Shown here one piece after another: positions 31,793 through 38,780 of a DNA stretch of 40,902 bases (position 1 is the stretch's first letter; every line of letters starts with the position of its first letter). Where the stretch lies: the IMG/VR virus record IMGVR_UViG_3300022591_000025, positions 1 through 40,902 of that record; one strand, given 5' to 3'. Made by a program: the position numbers and the translations under genes. This DNA is from a virus. The notes beneath the pieces were generated by a model. The model was not told the origin of the DNA and searched no databases. It worked only from the letters and a program-made list of their open reading frames with translations.

Positions 31793-31821
31793 ATAGTACC
31801 ACCGTGCCTGCTAGGGAGCAA
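31793..31821 (-). promoter_or_regulatory. Predicted leftward promoter with operator-like spacer
   Basis: On the minus strand TTGCTC (31816-31821) and TACTAT (31793-31798) are separated by exactly 17 bp. The spacer begins with CCTAGCAGGC directly after the -35, the same 10-mer in the same place as in the divergent promoter at 31841-31869. Transcription would begin at about 31786, the first base of the ATG. Confidence 0.6.
31802..31815. promoter_or_regulatory. Operator-like site, left copy
   Basis: Read on the minus strand this is a 12/14 match to the palindrome core CCTAGCAGGCTAGG found at 31847-31860. It lies in the spacer of the leftward promoter. A protein bound here would block that promoter. 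Confidence 0.55.
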
Positions 31822-31840
31822 GAAGTATCTCATTTTCCGC

Positions 31841-31869
31841 TTGACACCTAGCAGGCTAGGTGAAAGAAT
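31841..31869 (+). promoter_or_regulatory. Predicted rightward promoter
   Basis: A perfect TTGACA -35 (31841-31846), a 17-bp spacer and AAGAAT as -10 (31864-31869, 4/6). The spacer is almost filled by a palindromic operator. It would transcribe the plus-strand operon beginning at 31947, with a leader of about 70 bases containing a hairpin. Confidence 0.65.
31846..31861. promoter_or_regulatory. Perfect 16-bp palindromic operator
   Basis: ACCTAGC-AG-GCTAGGT is a perfect inverted repeat of two 7-base arms around two bases, placed between -35 and -10 of the rightward promoter. With the left copy it suggests one repressor controlling both divergent promoters. Confidence 0.7.
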
Positions 31870-31881
31870 GAGTTTGTAGAC

Positions 31882-31914
31882 GGGCCGCCCGGTGCTTCAA
31901 CACCCAAGCGGCCC
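31882..31914 (+). other. Nested hairpin in the leader of the rightward operon
   Basis: Outer arms GGGCCGC (31882-31888) and GCGGCCC (31908-31914) enclose an inner GGTG/CACC stem with a six-base loop. There is no T-run after it, so it is not a simple terminator. It lies between the predicted transcription start and the Shine-Dalgarno of the first gene and may affect mRNA stability or translation. Confidence 0.5.
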
Positions 31915-31946
31915 TGACCACCAATCGACCTTCAGGAGAGGTCAAT

Positions 31947-32180
31947 ATGGCTTCCAGAAATCTACCATTTATCCCCCTACCCGGTTTTCCACAGTTCTTA
32001 ACCGACCAGATCGCCCGCGTCGATGCCATCTTAGAGCGCGCCGCATTAATGGAGCCAGGGTGCGCTTACCAGTTTCCGGAATCAAGTGTTGGCGCTTGCG
32101 ACGGAGGATTTTCCTGTCACGGCAGAGCTACGCATGGGGAGTTTTGCGCGAAGCACGCTCGGGAGGTGAGCCATGGATAA
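31947..32180 (+). CDS. Small Cys-containing protein, first gene of rightward operon
   Basis: A 77-residue protein with an excellent Shine-Dalgarno (AGGAGAGG). The N-terminal half is hydrophobic and helical (LPGFPQFLTDQIARVDAILERAA). The second half has four Cys and several His (CAYQ, GACDGG, SCHGRATHGEFCAKH), probably one zinc site. It is the first gene after the operator-controlled promoter. No family is recognised. Confidence 0.7.
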   Translation: MASRNLPFIPLPGFPQFLTDQIARVDAILERAALMEPGCAYQFPESSVGACDGGFSCHGRATHGEFCAKHAREVSHG

Positions 32181-32349
32181 CTTCGACATGATTGTCTCCC
32201 TTGCGCAAACGATTGGCCGCATTAAGGGGCTGGTCACGATGATCGACGATCCGATTTGGCAAATGACTCCCGAAAAATTTGTTGATCGGGTGCGGGTAAT
32301 TTTGGCCGAGCATGAAGCCGAAGTTGAAGCGCGCAGGAAACAGAAATGA
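32173..32349 (+). CDS. 58-residue helical protein
   Basis: Starts at the ATG at 32173 with a GGGAGG Shine-Dalgarno, overlapping the previous gene by eight bases. The protein is helical and acidic then basic (DMIVSLAQTIGRIKGLV, PEKFVDRVRVILAEHEAEVEARRKQK). Its stop overlaps the next ATG as ATGA. The function is unknown. Confidence 0.65.
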   Translation: MDNFDMIVSLAQTIGRIKGLVTMIDDPIWQMTPEKFVDRVRVILAEHEAEVEARRKQK

Positions 32350-32618
32350 CCGTCTCTTGGGGCCAACCCATGCCGCGCGATCTCGCCGCTGAATTCCAGC
32401 GCCTCTGCGACCAGCGAGATTTGGCCGCGTACCGGGCAGTCTCCGTCATTTCGTCAGTCATCGATTTTTGGGAAGCGGAAGATTACCCGTCCGCACTCGC
32501 TCAACTGCAACGCGCCCGCGCCGAATTTCTCGAAGCCGAAGCGCGCATTACCAAATTTCGCAAGTCGCCACAAATTCAAAAAGGAGAACACTCTCATGGC
32601 AACCGCTCCGCAGTCTAA
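32346..32618 (+). CDS. Helical hypothetical protein
   Basis: A 90-residue protein coupled to the previous gene by ATGA overlap. It is mostly helix (LAAEFQRLCDQRDLAAYRAVSVISSVIDFW, then an Ala/Arg/Glu helix). Its 3' end overlaps the start of the ATPase gene by 23 bases. No family is recognised. Confidence 0.6.
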   Translation: MTVSWGQPMPRDLAAEFQRLCDQRDLAAYRAVSVISSVIDFWEAEDYPSALAQLQRARAEFLEAEARITKFRKSPQIQKGEHSHGNRSAV

Positions 32619-33864
32619 CGCTTCATTTTTGAAAGCCTCGGTCGATGGCACTAACGGGTCAGGAAAATCCGGCACTACCGCTCGTTTGGCTGTCGGAATC
32701 TCGAAGGAACTTTACCACTGTGCGCCCGTGCTCGTGGCCGATTCCGAAGAGCGTTGGCGCTTCTACGAAAAGACAATCTTCGCGCCAGAGGGCGTGCCTC
32801 TGATTCGCATGGATGGCAGCACGCTTTTAGGAATTCAGAAAGCAATCGCATCCGTCGAAAAGCATGGCGCTTGCGTGTTTGTCGCGGACCAACTCACTAC
32901 ACCGTGGAAGGATGGCCTCAAAGCATTCTCCTACGCAGACGGCGAATTGACCTTCAATCGCAGGCAGCAACTTATGAACCAATGGCTCCCGATCATCCAG
33001 AACTTCCGCTACGGAAAATTCCACGCCATCTGTTGCGGTCGCATCGGCTTCGAGTGGGAGAACGTCTTCGACGAAGAGTCCGGGCGAGTCAAACTGACCC
33101 AGGGCAACACGAAATTCAATGCGGGCGGAGGCGAGAATTTTGGGTACGAAGCGGATCTCGAACTCGAAATGCGGCGCAATAAGCGGCGCGTGCTCTCACT
33201 GCTGCGCACTGGAACGTCGATGGAATATGTATGCTCAGTCATCAAGGACGCCGCCGCCGGCATCCTGAACGGCGAGCAGTTCGTGTTTCCAGGGCAAAAA
33301 GGCTTGTACAAGCCAGGCGACTACAAAGCCGTGTTTCAGGCGTTTCGTGCGTATCTGAAATTCATGGCCACCATCGACGCACCTACGCCGGTCACAACCG
33401 CGGCAACCTCCGATCTACTCATCGCAGGCAAAACGCCGTGGGCCGCGAACCAGTCGGAAAAGAAAGCCCTGCTCGAAGAGTTGGACGCGAACCTGACTAT
33501 GTGTTTCCCCAGCGGCGAAGGTAAATCAAAGCTGTCGAAGATGTTTCACGATCTCACACTGGAATATCTGAACGGCTTCATTTCTTGGTCGCGTATGGAA
33601 GACGAGTGCCCGGTCGATCACCTGATGCGCAACGTACAGATCGTTAAGGCGGTGCGCCAGCGAATCGAAGCCAAGGACGTTCCGACCGACCAAGTGTCTT
33701 TGCAAACTCTGCTCGATTTGTGCGTAGAAGACGTGCAGGGGAAATCGGCAAGCAAGATGACACTGTTAGAGGCGATGGGACTGCGCTCGCTCGACAAAGT
33801 GAAGCGCCCGCAGGCTATCGTGGGAGTCCTGGACGCCAAAGCGGGAGACGAGCTGGCGGTGTAA
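32596..33864 (+). CDS. RecA/AAA-type ATPase, possible Sak4-like recombination factor
   Basis: A 422-residue protein with Walker A DGTNGSGKSG (about residues 18-27) and a probable Walker B at ACVFVADQ (about 91-98). The N-terminal 230 residues form a RecA/AAA_24-like core similar to phage NTP-binding proteins of the Sak4 type, which work with single-strand-binding proteins in recombination. The C-terminal 190 residues are helical and unassigned. The Shine-Dalgarno is good (AAGGAG). It lies in the rightward operon with an HNH nuclease downstream, which fits DNA recombination or repair, but the exact role is inferred. Confidence 0.7.
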   Translation: MATAPQSNASFLKASVDGTNGSGKSGTTARLAVGISKELYHCAPVLVADSEERWRFYEKTIFAPEGVPLIRMDGSTLLGIQKAIASVEKHGACVFVADQLTTPWKDGLKAFSYADGELTFNRRQQLMNQWLPIIQNFRYGKFHAICCGRIGFEWENVFDEESGRVKLTQGNTKFNAGGGENFGYEADLELEMRRNKRRVLSLLRTGTSMEYVCSVIKDAAAGILNGEQFVFPGQKGLYKPGDYKAVFQAFRAYLKFMATIDAPTPVTTAATSDLLIAGKTPWAANQSEKKALLEELDANLTMCFPSGEGKSKLSKMFHDLTLEYLNGFISWSRMEDECPVDHLMRNVQIVKAVRQRIEAKDVPTDQVSLQTLLDLCVEDVQGKSASKMTLLEAMGLRSLDKVKRPQAIVGVLDAKAGDELAV

Positions 33865-33988
33865 AAAGGGTTTTGGGTGCGCGGGCAGTGGCGGGCGGGA
33901 ATCTTAGATGCCGAGTAGAAAATCCCGTTCAGCAGCGGCTAGGCCAGCCGGAAGTTCGCGCACTCCGGCATCAGAAAGGGATGCAGTT

Positions 33989-34198
33989 ATGCCCCAACAG
34001 CAACCGACGCCCGAACAATTGGAAGCACTAAAAGCCTATGCGACCCTCCACGGACGAAAATGGAAGCACAAACTCAATCTGGCATGGTGCTATTGCGAGT
34101 ACGAGGGATTCGCCGACAGTCACTTACTCCAACAGATACGCAACCAATTCGGCCCAACATGGTTGACGCACTTTCGATTGCCGAAGGAGGGTGCATGA
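33989..34198 (+). CDS. Small conserved phage protein (LQ-IRN-FGP motif)
   Basis: A 69-residue protein. The ATG at 33989 with AAGGG upstream is preferred to an in-frame ATG at 33908, whose extra 27 residues look low-complexity. It has the pattern PTPEQLEALKAYATLHGRKWK, then LLQQIRNQFGPTWL, known from many small phage proteins in early operons. Its stop overlaps the next ATG as ATGA. Confidence 0.65.
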   Translation: MPQQQPTPEQLEALKAYATLHGRKWKHKLNLAWCYCEYEGFADSHLLQQIRNQFGPTWLTHFRLPKEGA

Positions 34199-34416
34199 TC
34201 CGCACCGCGAGAGTGATCTTCTGCGACAACGAGCATGGGTACGGCGATGTCACATTCCCCGACCTCAACCGAGATACGTGCGAATTGGCGGCTGAATACA
34301 TCGCCCCGCAAACAGCTGCACAGTTACGAAAGTCGGCGAAGAAAGCGGGATGGGGGAGGATCGACGGCGTGGACTATTGCCCTCTGTGCATGGAAAATGA
34401 GCAGACCAAATTTTGA
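34195..34416 (+). CDS. Small zinc-site protein
   Basis: A 73-residue protein with a strong Shine-Dalgarno (AAGGAGGG) and ATGA coupling to the gene before. It has CDNEHG near the start and CPLC near the end, with EYIAPQTAAQLRKSAKKAGWGRIDGVDYCPLCM between. This is a common small phage protein type that joins an N-terminal strand to a C-terminal CxxC. Its stop overlaps the TTG start of the HNH gene. Confidence 0.65.
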   Translation: MIRTARVIFCDNEHGYGDVTFPDLNRDTCELAAEYIAPQTAAQLRKSAKKAGWGRIDGVDYCPLCMENEQTKF

Positions 34417-35087
34417 TCCGCCGCCGTCGAAATCCGCGCTCCCGCACCTACCCCATTCGCGCCTGCCAACGTTGCGGGAAAGAATTCCAGACTCGTGCAA
34501 ACGGTCCGATCAAATGGTGCGGATGGGCCTGTTACAACGCAGATCGAAGCAAACCGGTCCCGAAGCCTTGTATTCAGTGCGGCAAGCTCTTTACGAAGCG
34601 CGACCGCGCCACAACGAAGAGAGAACGCTATTGCGGGCGGAAATGTATGTGGGCATGGAGGCGCGAGCACGTAAAGGAATTGAAAATCAGATTTTATGAG
34701 CGCAAACAGGATCGTGGTCGCGACTGGCTGCAGGCCTCTGCTTTGGCTCGCGAACTCTGCGAGCACAAATGTCAGGCTCCCGGCTGCGACCTGGTGCGAA
34801 ATGAACGACTGAACGTCGATCACATCGTCCCGTATCGCATGTTGCTCTGGCTAATGGAGGAAAGTCCGAACCTAAAGCCGAACGATCAGCGCAACCTGAT
34901 TCCGCTCTGCCGAGTCCATCATCTGAGAAAAACTGGAGCCGAGAACAAGTTGTTTCGCGGAAACGTAACCGGCTTTATAGCTGACGCCTCTCGATTCATC
35001 CCGCGAGAACGCCTTATAGAGGCTCTACAGCTTTACGGCTTGATCCGGCGAGACTTTGGTCCATCCCTTCGGCAGGTCGCCGTGTAG
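34413..35087 (+). CDS. HNH endonuclease with two zinc ribbons
   Basis: A 224-residue protein with a TTG start coupled to the previous stop. Residues about 17-75 carry two zinc ribbons (CQRCGKEF..CGWAC and CIQCGKLF..CGRKC). Residues about 118-170 carry an HNH core (CQAPGC, VDHIVPYRML, DQRNLIPLCRVHHLRKT). Unlike the two late-region HNH genes, it is in line with its operon, so it may be a resident nuclease rather than an intruder. Its 3' end overlaps the convergent early gene by 74 bases. Confidence 0.8.
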   Translation: MIRRRRNPRSRTYPIRACQRCGKEFQTRANGPIKWCGWACYNADRSKPVPKPCIQCGKLFTKRDRATTKRERYCGRKCMWAWRREHVKELKIRFYERKQDRGRDWLQASALARELCEHKCQAPGCDLVRNERLNVDHIVPYRMLLWLMEESPNLKPNDQRNLIPLCRVHHLRKTGAENKLFRGNVTGFIADASRFIPRERLIEALQLYGLIRRDFGPSLRQVAV

Positions 35088-35319
35088 GGCTCTTCTCCTC
35101 CACCTGGTACGGGGTGTCCTGTTTTGGAGTCAGCTTTAAATAGTTGTGAATAGCACCTCCGAAGTCTCGCAGTGTTTTCGCGAGATCACATTCGCAATTT
35201 GCCCATCCAAGATGCCCCTTGAGAGAGCCATGCACGTGACCTAGCCGCGAGATCAACTCTCGAACCTGAGAAATCCGCATGGAGATCACAACCGGATCAG
35301 AGTTAGGCTTGCGTTTCAT
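35014..35319 (-). CDS. Last gene of the early operon, hypothetical
   Basis: A 101-residue protein coupled by ATGA to the upstream gene. The N-terminal 65 residues are helical (VRELISRLGHVHGSLKGHLGWANCECDLAKTLRDFGGAIHNYL). The C-terminal tail is polar and overlaps the convergent HNH gene. Transcription from both sides meets here and no terminator is visible. The function is unknown. Confidence 0.6.
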   Translation of the reverse strand: MKRKPNSDPVVISMRISQVRELISRLGHVHGSLKGHLGWANCECDLAKTLRDFGGAIHNYLKLTPKQDTPYQVEEKSPTRRPAEGMDQSLAGSSRKAVEPL

Positions 35320-35516
35320 TTCGATTCTCCAATTCGGTACGGCGTGTAGTTGGGGTTGCCGTCGTTCAGACGGTTCAGAAACGCCATCATAGCTTTGATG
35401 TCACCTGCGCCATGGAGATATCGACCGCTAGCCATTGCGAGATTTAAAACAAGGAAGTCGTAGTCTTCCCGGCTCATGGTGAGGGTCACCTGGCCGTTCG
35501 ATTCGGAGTAGCTCAC
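35316..35516 (-). CDS. Small early protein
   Basis: A 66-residue protein from a GTG (35516) that overlaps the previous stop as GTGA. It starts with a beta-like segment (GQVTLTMSREDYDFLVLNLAMA) followed by a helix. The size and pattern match small phage early proteins of unknown function. Confidence 0.65.
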   Translation of the reverse strand: MSYSESNGQVTLTMSREDYDFLVLNLAMASGRYLHGAGDIKAMMAFLNRLNDGNPNYTPYRIGESK

Positions 35517-35734
35517 GGTTCCACCTCGTCTCTCCACATCTTCACCCGTTCCCGATCCACTTCCCGTTCCACGCCTAACCACCAGTTATCGGCGTCGATT
35601 CGTCCGATGGAGTAGCCATCTTTCATGCCGTCTTTTTTGCCGGCCGAGTAGCCCTTGCGAAAGCACCATCGGGCGTAGCGATGGATTGCCAAAGCGGAAA
35701 GCAGGGTGAGCAGGGTGGCGAACAGGGAGATCAT
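35513..35734 (-). CDS. Small N-terminally anchored membrane protein
   Basis: A 73-residue protein from the ATG at 35734 (ATGA coupling). One N-terminal transmembrane helix (about residues 3-19) is followed by a basic stretch and a Gly/Lys-rich repeat (RKGYSAGKKDGMKDGYSIGRID). The C-terminus is charged. No family is recognised. Confidence 0.65.
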   Translation of the reverse strand: MISLFATLLTLLSALAIHRYARWCFRKGYSAGKKDGMKDGYSIGRIDADNWWLGVEREVDRERVKMWRDEVEP

Positions 35735-36063
35735 GCGTGGACCTCCGCCTTGCAGTCGCAGTACCCCACCTTCGTTCCCATGAAGACTCCGCACTCTCCG
35801 TCACCTTCGTGTAAATGGCCGCAGACGTGACAGGTCTCTTGCACGCTTCGGATGGCCCGCTCCAAAGTTTTTGTGCCCAGCGGATTTTTACTGAGGACGT
35901 CCGCGAATTCGACGAGGAAGACGGCGAAATCGATGCCATCATTCAACCTTTGCCCGTCGTTGGTCCGCAATTCGTGGGCGTGATTCGCCAGGTAGAGGAA
36001 GATTTCTATCGGCTCTTCGGCGCCAGCGAAACGGAGGTTAGAGAGAAGTTCGGCGGGGGTCAT
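35731..36063 (-). CDS. Early protein with C-terminal zinc site
   Basis: A 110-residue protein. The first 65 residues are helical and acidic; the end contains CHVCGHLHEGDGECG and CDC, a zinc-type cluster. It is coupled by ATGA on both sides. The function is unknown. Confidence 0.65.
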   Translation of the reverse strand: MTPAELLSNLRFAGAEEPIEIFLYLANHAHELRTNDGQRLNDGIDFAVFLVEFADVLSKNPLGTKTLERAIRSVQETCHVCGHLHEGDGECGVFMGTKVGYCDCKAEVHA

Positions 36064-36248
36064 CGACTTTTTCCTTTCGGCGGCTCGACCACTTCAAACA
36101 GGTGCGCCGCGTAGTAGCCGGGTTTGTCGAACAGACGAATCACTCCGCTTTTCAGCACCAACGTCACCCGGATCGGCGTCGGCTTGCAGTCTTCCGGCAA
36201 AGCTCGAAAGCGGACGTAATCGCCGGGGTGGATGGAGTTCGCGGTCAC
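36060..36248 (-). CDS. Small beta-barrel-like early protein
   Basis: A 62-residue protein with the beginning IHPGDYVRFRALPEDC and strands RVTLVLKSG, YAAHLFEVVEPP, suggesting an SH3-like barrel of the KOW type. It is coupled by ATGA on both sides. No specific role is known. Confidence 0.65.
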   Translation of the reverse strand: MTANSIHPGDYVRFRALPEDCKPTPIRVTLVLKSGVIRLFDKPGYYAAHLFEVVEPPKGKSR

Positions 36249-36532
36249 GCCGTTCCCTCGAACAAAGATTTCTGCTCAATGACTACGACGTCAGGATGGT
36301 TGCGTTTCCAGACGGCGTACTGCAATTGGTGAGCTGGGCAAAGATGCTTTTCGGGACCAACTTGTTTCGCGTGTTGCTTGCAAATCGAAGCATCACACGT
36401 GCCTGACTTTTTCGCCGGAACTTTCCAGTCGCAGAGAAATTCGCAAGGCCGTCCACAAGCGCAGAATTGCCGCTTCCGCCGCGCGCCGCAGACGATCACG
36501 TGAGTGCCTTCGATATTTAAGTGCTCACACAT
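36245..36532 (-). CDS. Cys-rich zinc protein of early operon
   Basis: A 95-residue protein from the ATG at 36532; a TTG at 36577 would add 15 residues. It has about ten Cys in the order CEH, VCGARR, CACGRPCEFLCDWKV, TCDASICKQH, LCPAHQ, enough for two or three zinc sites. I recognise this arrangement from small phage proteins but not a function. It is coupled by ATGA to the next gene. Confidence 0.7.
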   Translation of the reverse strand: MCEHLNIEGTHVIVCGARRKRQFCACGRPCEFLCDWKVPAKKSGTCDASICKQHAKQVGPEKHLCPAHQLQYAVWKRNHPDVVVIEQKSLFEGTA

Positions 36533-36634
36533 TTCAAATTTGTGGGGCGAGCCCCTGCGTACCACCGCCGGATACAAGTCGTTACCGCATCCTCCCTATG
36601 GCGTTGGTTAGCCGTCCTCCCGCCCCAAATCGAT

Positions 36635-36964
36635 TCAAGCTTTGTTTGTTCCTTCGACGTTGCGCTTCTCGCGATCTAACTTGCGTTTCATCGACCAAAG
36701 AAGAGCTTCGTCGAGTTTGGTGACGATCAGCGCATTTTCGCGGCAAGGAAAAGCTTTATTGAAGCCTTCGATTTTTTCCTTCGCCCACGCAATCACGTCA
36801 TCGATCTGACAGCCGTTGACGCCGAACTCTTTAACCGGTCCGGATTGAATTTGAAAACTCACAGTTGAAATCTGGCCATGAACTTGAGGCCATCCCGTTT
36901 CTGCGATGTACTTGTTTTCGTCCACTGCGACCACCTTTCCAAAAATCGTTGAGTTACGCCGCAT
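36635..36964 (-). CDS. Candidate Acb2/Tad1-like anti-defence protein
   Basis: A 109-residue protein. The C-terminal 55 residues have the pattern FNKAFPCRENALIVTKLDEA followed by LLW, KRKLDRE and NVEGTNKA. This resembles the Acb2/Tad1 domain, whose members bind cyclic nucleotide or gcADPR signals and thereby block CBASS or Thoeris defence. The N-terminal 50 residues are a beta segment I cannot place. The match is from memory of the family pattern and needs a profile search. It lies among small early genes, a usual place for anti-defence functions. Confidence 0.5.
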   Translation of the reverse strand: MRRNSTIFGKVVAVDENKYIAETGWPQVHGQISTVSFQIQSGPVKEFGVNGCQIDDVIAWAKEKIEGFNKAFPCRENALIVTKLDEALLWSMKRKLDREKRNVEGTNKA

Positions 36965-37142
36965 CCGAATTCGCCCGGCTGTACGGGATCACGCTCTCGT
37001 CTCCGCAGCCGAGACAGTAACCGAGTAAGCCTTGCCTGCATTCCCAGCCCGCCATGAAGATTTGCTCCGAGTCGCACTTCTCGCAGAAGCGCATGAACTG
37101 GGGCGGGGAAGAGAGGAGAGTAAGTTGCAGATGTGAAGTCAT
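36954..37142 (-). CDS. Small zinc-ribbon early protein
   Basis: A 62-residue protein with FCEKCDSEQIFM and YCLGCGDES, a single four-Cys zinc ribbon. It is coupled by ATGA to the coiled-coil gene upstream and overlaps the next gene by 11 bases. The function is unknown. Confidence 0.7.
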   Translation of the reverse strand: MTSHLQLTLLSSPPQFMRFCEKCDSEQIFMAGWECRQGLLGYCLGCGDESVIPYSRANSDAA

Positions 37143-37636
37143 GACAATTCCTTGAGCACATAAGGAGTGCGGCTCGACAGCAACCCAGCTTGGCCGAGTT
37201 TATAAGCGGCTTGATAGACAGCATCCTTTCCGCAATGCATGGCCGTCATCAAAGCCTTCGTCCCCATGGTTTTGTGCAACAAAAGTAAGTCGATCATCTC
37301 GGAGGATTTTCCTGGCAGCTTCCGTTTCCAGTCTTCCCAACGCGGATCAATACCAACTGCAACCGCACCAGTATTGACAGACGCAGAGGAAACAGTTTCT
37401 TCGCCGATGGCAAGCTCGATTTCTCCGAACAAAGCACGCAATCCGCGATGCAGCGGAGAGAGTTGCTGACGAAGATTTCGAATCGATCGTTCTAGCCGTT
37501 CTTTGTCGGTCCGAACATCGTCGAGTTCCTGGCGCATTTCGCGGAGCTGATCTTCAAGCTGCTGTTTTTCTTTACGGAGCTTGCGCAGTAATCCGTCGTC
37601 CGCTTCGGGCTCTTCAGGCAAAACACCTTCAAGCAT
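37139..37636 (-). CDS. Coiled-coil protein with C-terminal helix-turn-helix-like part
   Basis: A 165-residue protein from the ATG at 37636; a GTG at 37645 would add three residues. Residues about 15-65 form a strong coiled coil (LRKLRKEKQQLEDQLREMRQ...). Residues about 100-165 look like a winged-helix domain (EMIDLLLLHKTMGTKALMTAMHC, DAVYQAAYKLGQAGLLSS). This suits a dimeric DNA-binding protein and makes it the best visible candidate transcription or replication regulator in the early operon. Confidence 0.65.
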   Translation of the reverse strand: MLEGVLPEEPEADDGLLRKLRKEKQQLEDQLREMRQELDDVRTDKERLERSIRNLRQQLSPLHRGLRALFGEIELAIGEETVSSASVNTGAVAVGIDPRWEDWKRKLPGKSSEMIDLLLLHKTMGTKALMTAMHCGKDAVYQAAYKLGQAGLLSSRTPYVLKELS

Positions 37637-38261
37637 TAACGGCACTCTTCACCTCCGAATGCTCGGCGATCTGCACGCGGAATCCACGAAACGTTCGCTC
37701 CAACATCCCCGGCAAGCCGAACTCTTCCAACCGGCGAAGCGCCGCAAGCCCAAGACGCAAAGCGTTCAGATTCCATCGCGGCTCAGTGAAACGGTCGCAG
37801 GGCAGGGCATACTCATGCTCTTTGCGATGTTCGTTGAGCACCCAAGCTCTGGCCTGCTCACGATATTTGCCGAGCTTGATGTAGACCTGCACATCGCCGC
37901 CACGGTCGGGATGATTGACCGCTGCCTTCTTGCGATAGGCAGCATCGATTTCGTCGAGCGTCGGCGCAGGGTTGTCGATGCCCAGCCCCATCTGCCAGCC
38001 GTAGTCTTCGACCAAAGGCTTCGAAAAATAAATAGTCACGCCGGGATCACGCCGCGCTTCGTCGCCTTCATTGAACGAAATCATGACTTCACTAATTCCG
38101 ATCTTCGCCAGTTCCGCCACGAGCGCATCACGGTAGTAAGTGAAAGTTTTTTTCCAGACCGCCTTGGGCTTACGCTCGCCAATCGGCAAGCGGTCCCAAC
38201 CCTCGGCCCACTTCAGCGGAGAACGGTTGCTGATATTGATCATGCTTTTTTGTTTTGCCAT
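37629..38261 (-). CDS. J-domain protein
   Basis: A 210-residue protein. Residues about 98-142 form a J domain with the signature HPD at 117-119 (TLDEIDAAYRKKAAVNHPDR). J domains recruit and activate host DnaK/Hsp70. The parts on each side are not typical DnaJ. It is encoded next to the replicative helicase, so a role in remodelling host or phage replication complexes, analogous to how lambda uses DnaJ and DnaK, is plausible. The Shine-Dalgarno is good (GGAGGG). Confidence 0.8.
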   Translation of the reverse strand: MAKQKSMINISNRSPLKWAEGWDRLPIGERKPKAVWKKTFTYYRDALVAELAKIGISEVMISFNEGDEARRDPGVTIYFSKPLVEDYGWQMGLGIDNPAPTLDEIDAAYRKKAAVNHPDRGGDVQVYIKLGKYREQARAWVLNEHRKEHEYALPCDRFTEPRWNLNALRLGLAALRRLEEFGLPGMLERTFRGFRVQIAEHSEVKSAVNA

Positions 38262-38316
38262 CCAGCCCTCCTAGAGCAATTTGAAATTCGAGGGCGGCGG
38301 GTCGCACTCCCCCTCA

Positions 38317-38598
38317 TCACCGCCGCCCCGTGACGCCAGCTCTGAGATCGGGGAAGAGAGCCGGCGAAGCCAGGTCTGGCCAGCGCACCGCGCGTCCCAT
38401 TTTCGCCAGCCTTCGAGCCGCATATTTGAGTACGGTTGACTCCCCAGCCAGGTTGGGCGCTTCCACTCGAAAAGACTGGCCGTCGTCCATAAGGATTTTC
38501 CAATGCGATTTCCGGTTGAGGCCATCGTAGGAGCTGAAAGTGACCGACCGAATTCCGAGTGCCGCTTTGATTCGCGCGTTCCCCAAGTCGTCTGCCAT
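38317..38598 (-). CDS. Small early protein downstream of the iteron region
   Basis: A 93-residue protein from the ATG at 38598; a GTG at 38625 would add nine residues. It has a beta-rich start (IRSVTFSSYDGLNRKSHWKILMDDGQSFRVEA) and a helical basic end. Two other frames over the same bases are open, but this one has the most protein-like composition. It follows the inverted-repeat region. The function is unknown. Confidence 0.55.
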   Translation of the reverse strand: MADDLGNARIKAALGIRSVTFSSYDGLNRKSHWKILMDDGQSFRVEAPNLAGESTVLKYAARRLAKMGRAVRWPDLASPALFPDLRAGVTGRR

Positions 38599-38630
38599 AA
38601 CATAACAATTTCTTAAGGTGTTCACCCTAG

Positions 38631-38689
38631 ATGATGCTCATGATGCTCAAGGTGCTCACACACATTTTCTTGAGCATCATGAGCATCAT
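38631..38689. repeat. 21-bp perfect inverted repeat of 9-bp iterons, candidate origin
   Basis: Arms at 38631-38651 and 38669-38689 are perfectly complementary around a 17-base loop. Each arm holds tandem copies of TGATGCTCA (38632-38640, 38641-38649; inverted at 38671-38679 and 38680-38688), with a degenerate fifth copy at 38650-38658. An AT-rich CTTA repeat follows (about 38696-38708). The region is non-coding (38626-38780) and lies directly after the helicase gene. Neither strand has a T-run, so it is not a terminator. This layout fits an iteron-type replication origin or an autoregulatory site. Confidence 0.7.
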
Positions 38690-38780
38690 GTAAAACTTAC
38701 TTACTTACTTTTGCCGACACTCTTCCTGCGCCTCCATCGCGCACAAATCGATGGGCGAAATCACTCAGCGGATTTTTCGC

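Noticed and set aside
38631-38689. Inverted repeat as a bidirectional terminator
   Set aside because: No T-run on either side and the arms consist of tandem 9-bp units, so protein binding is more likely.
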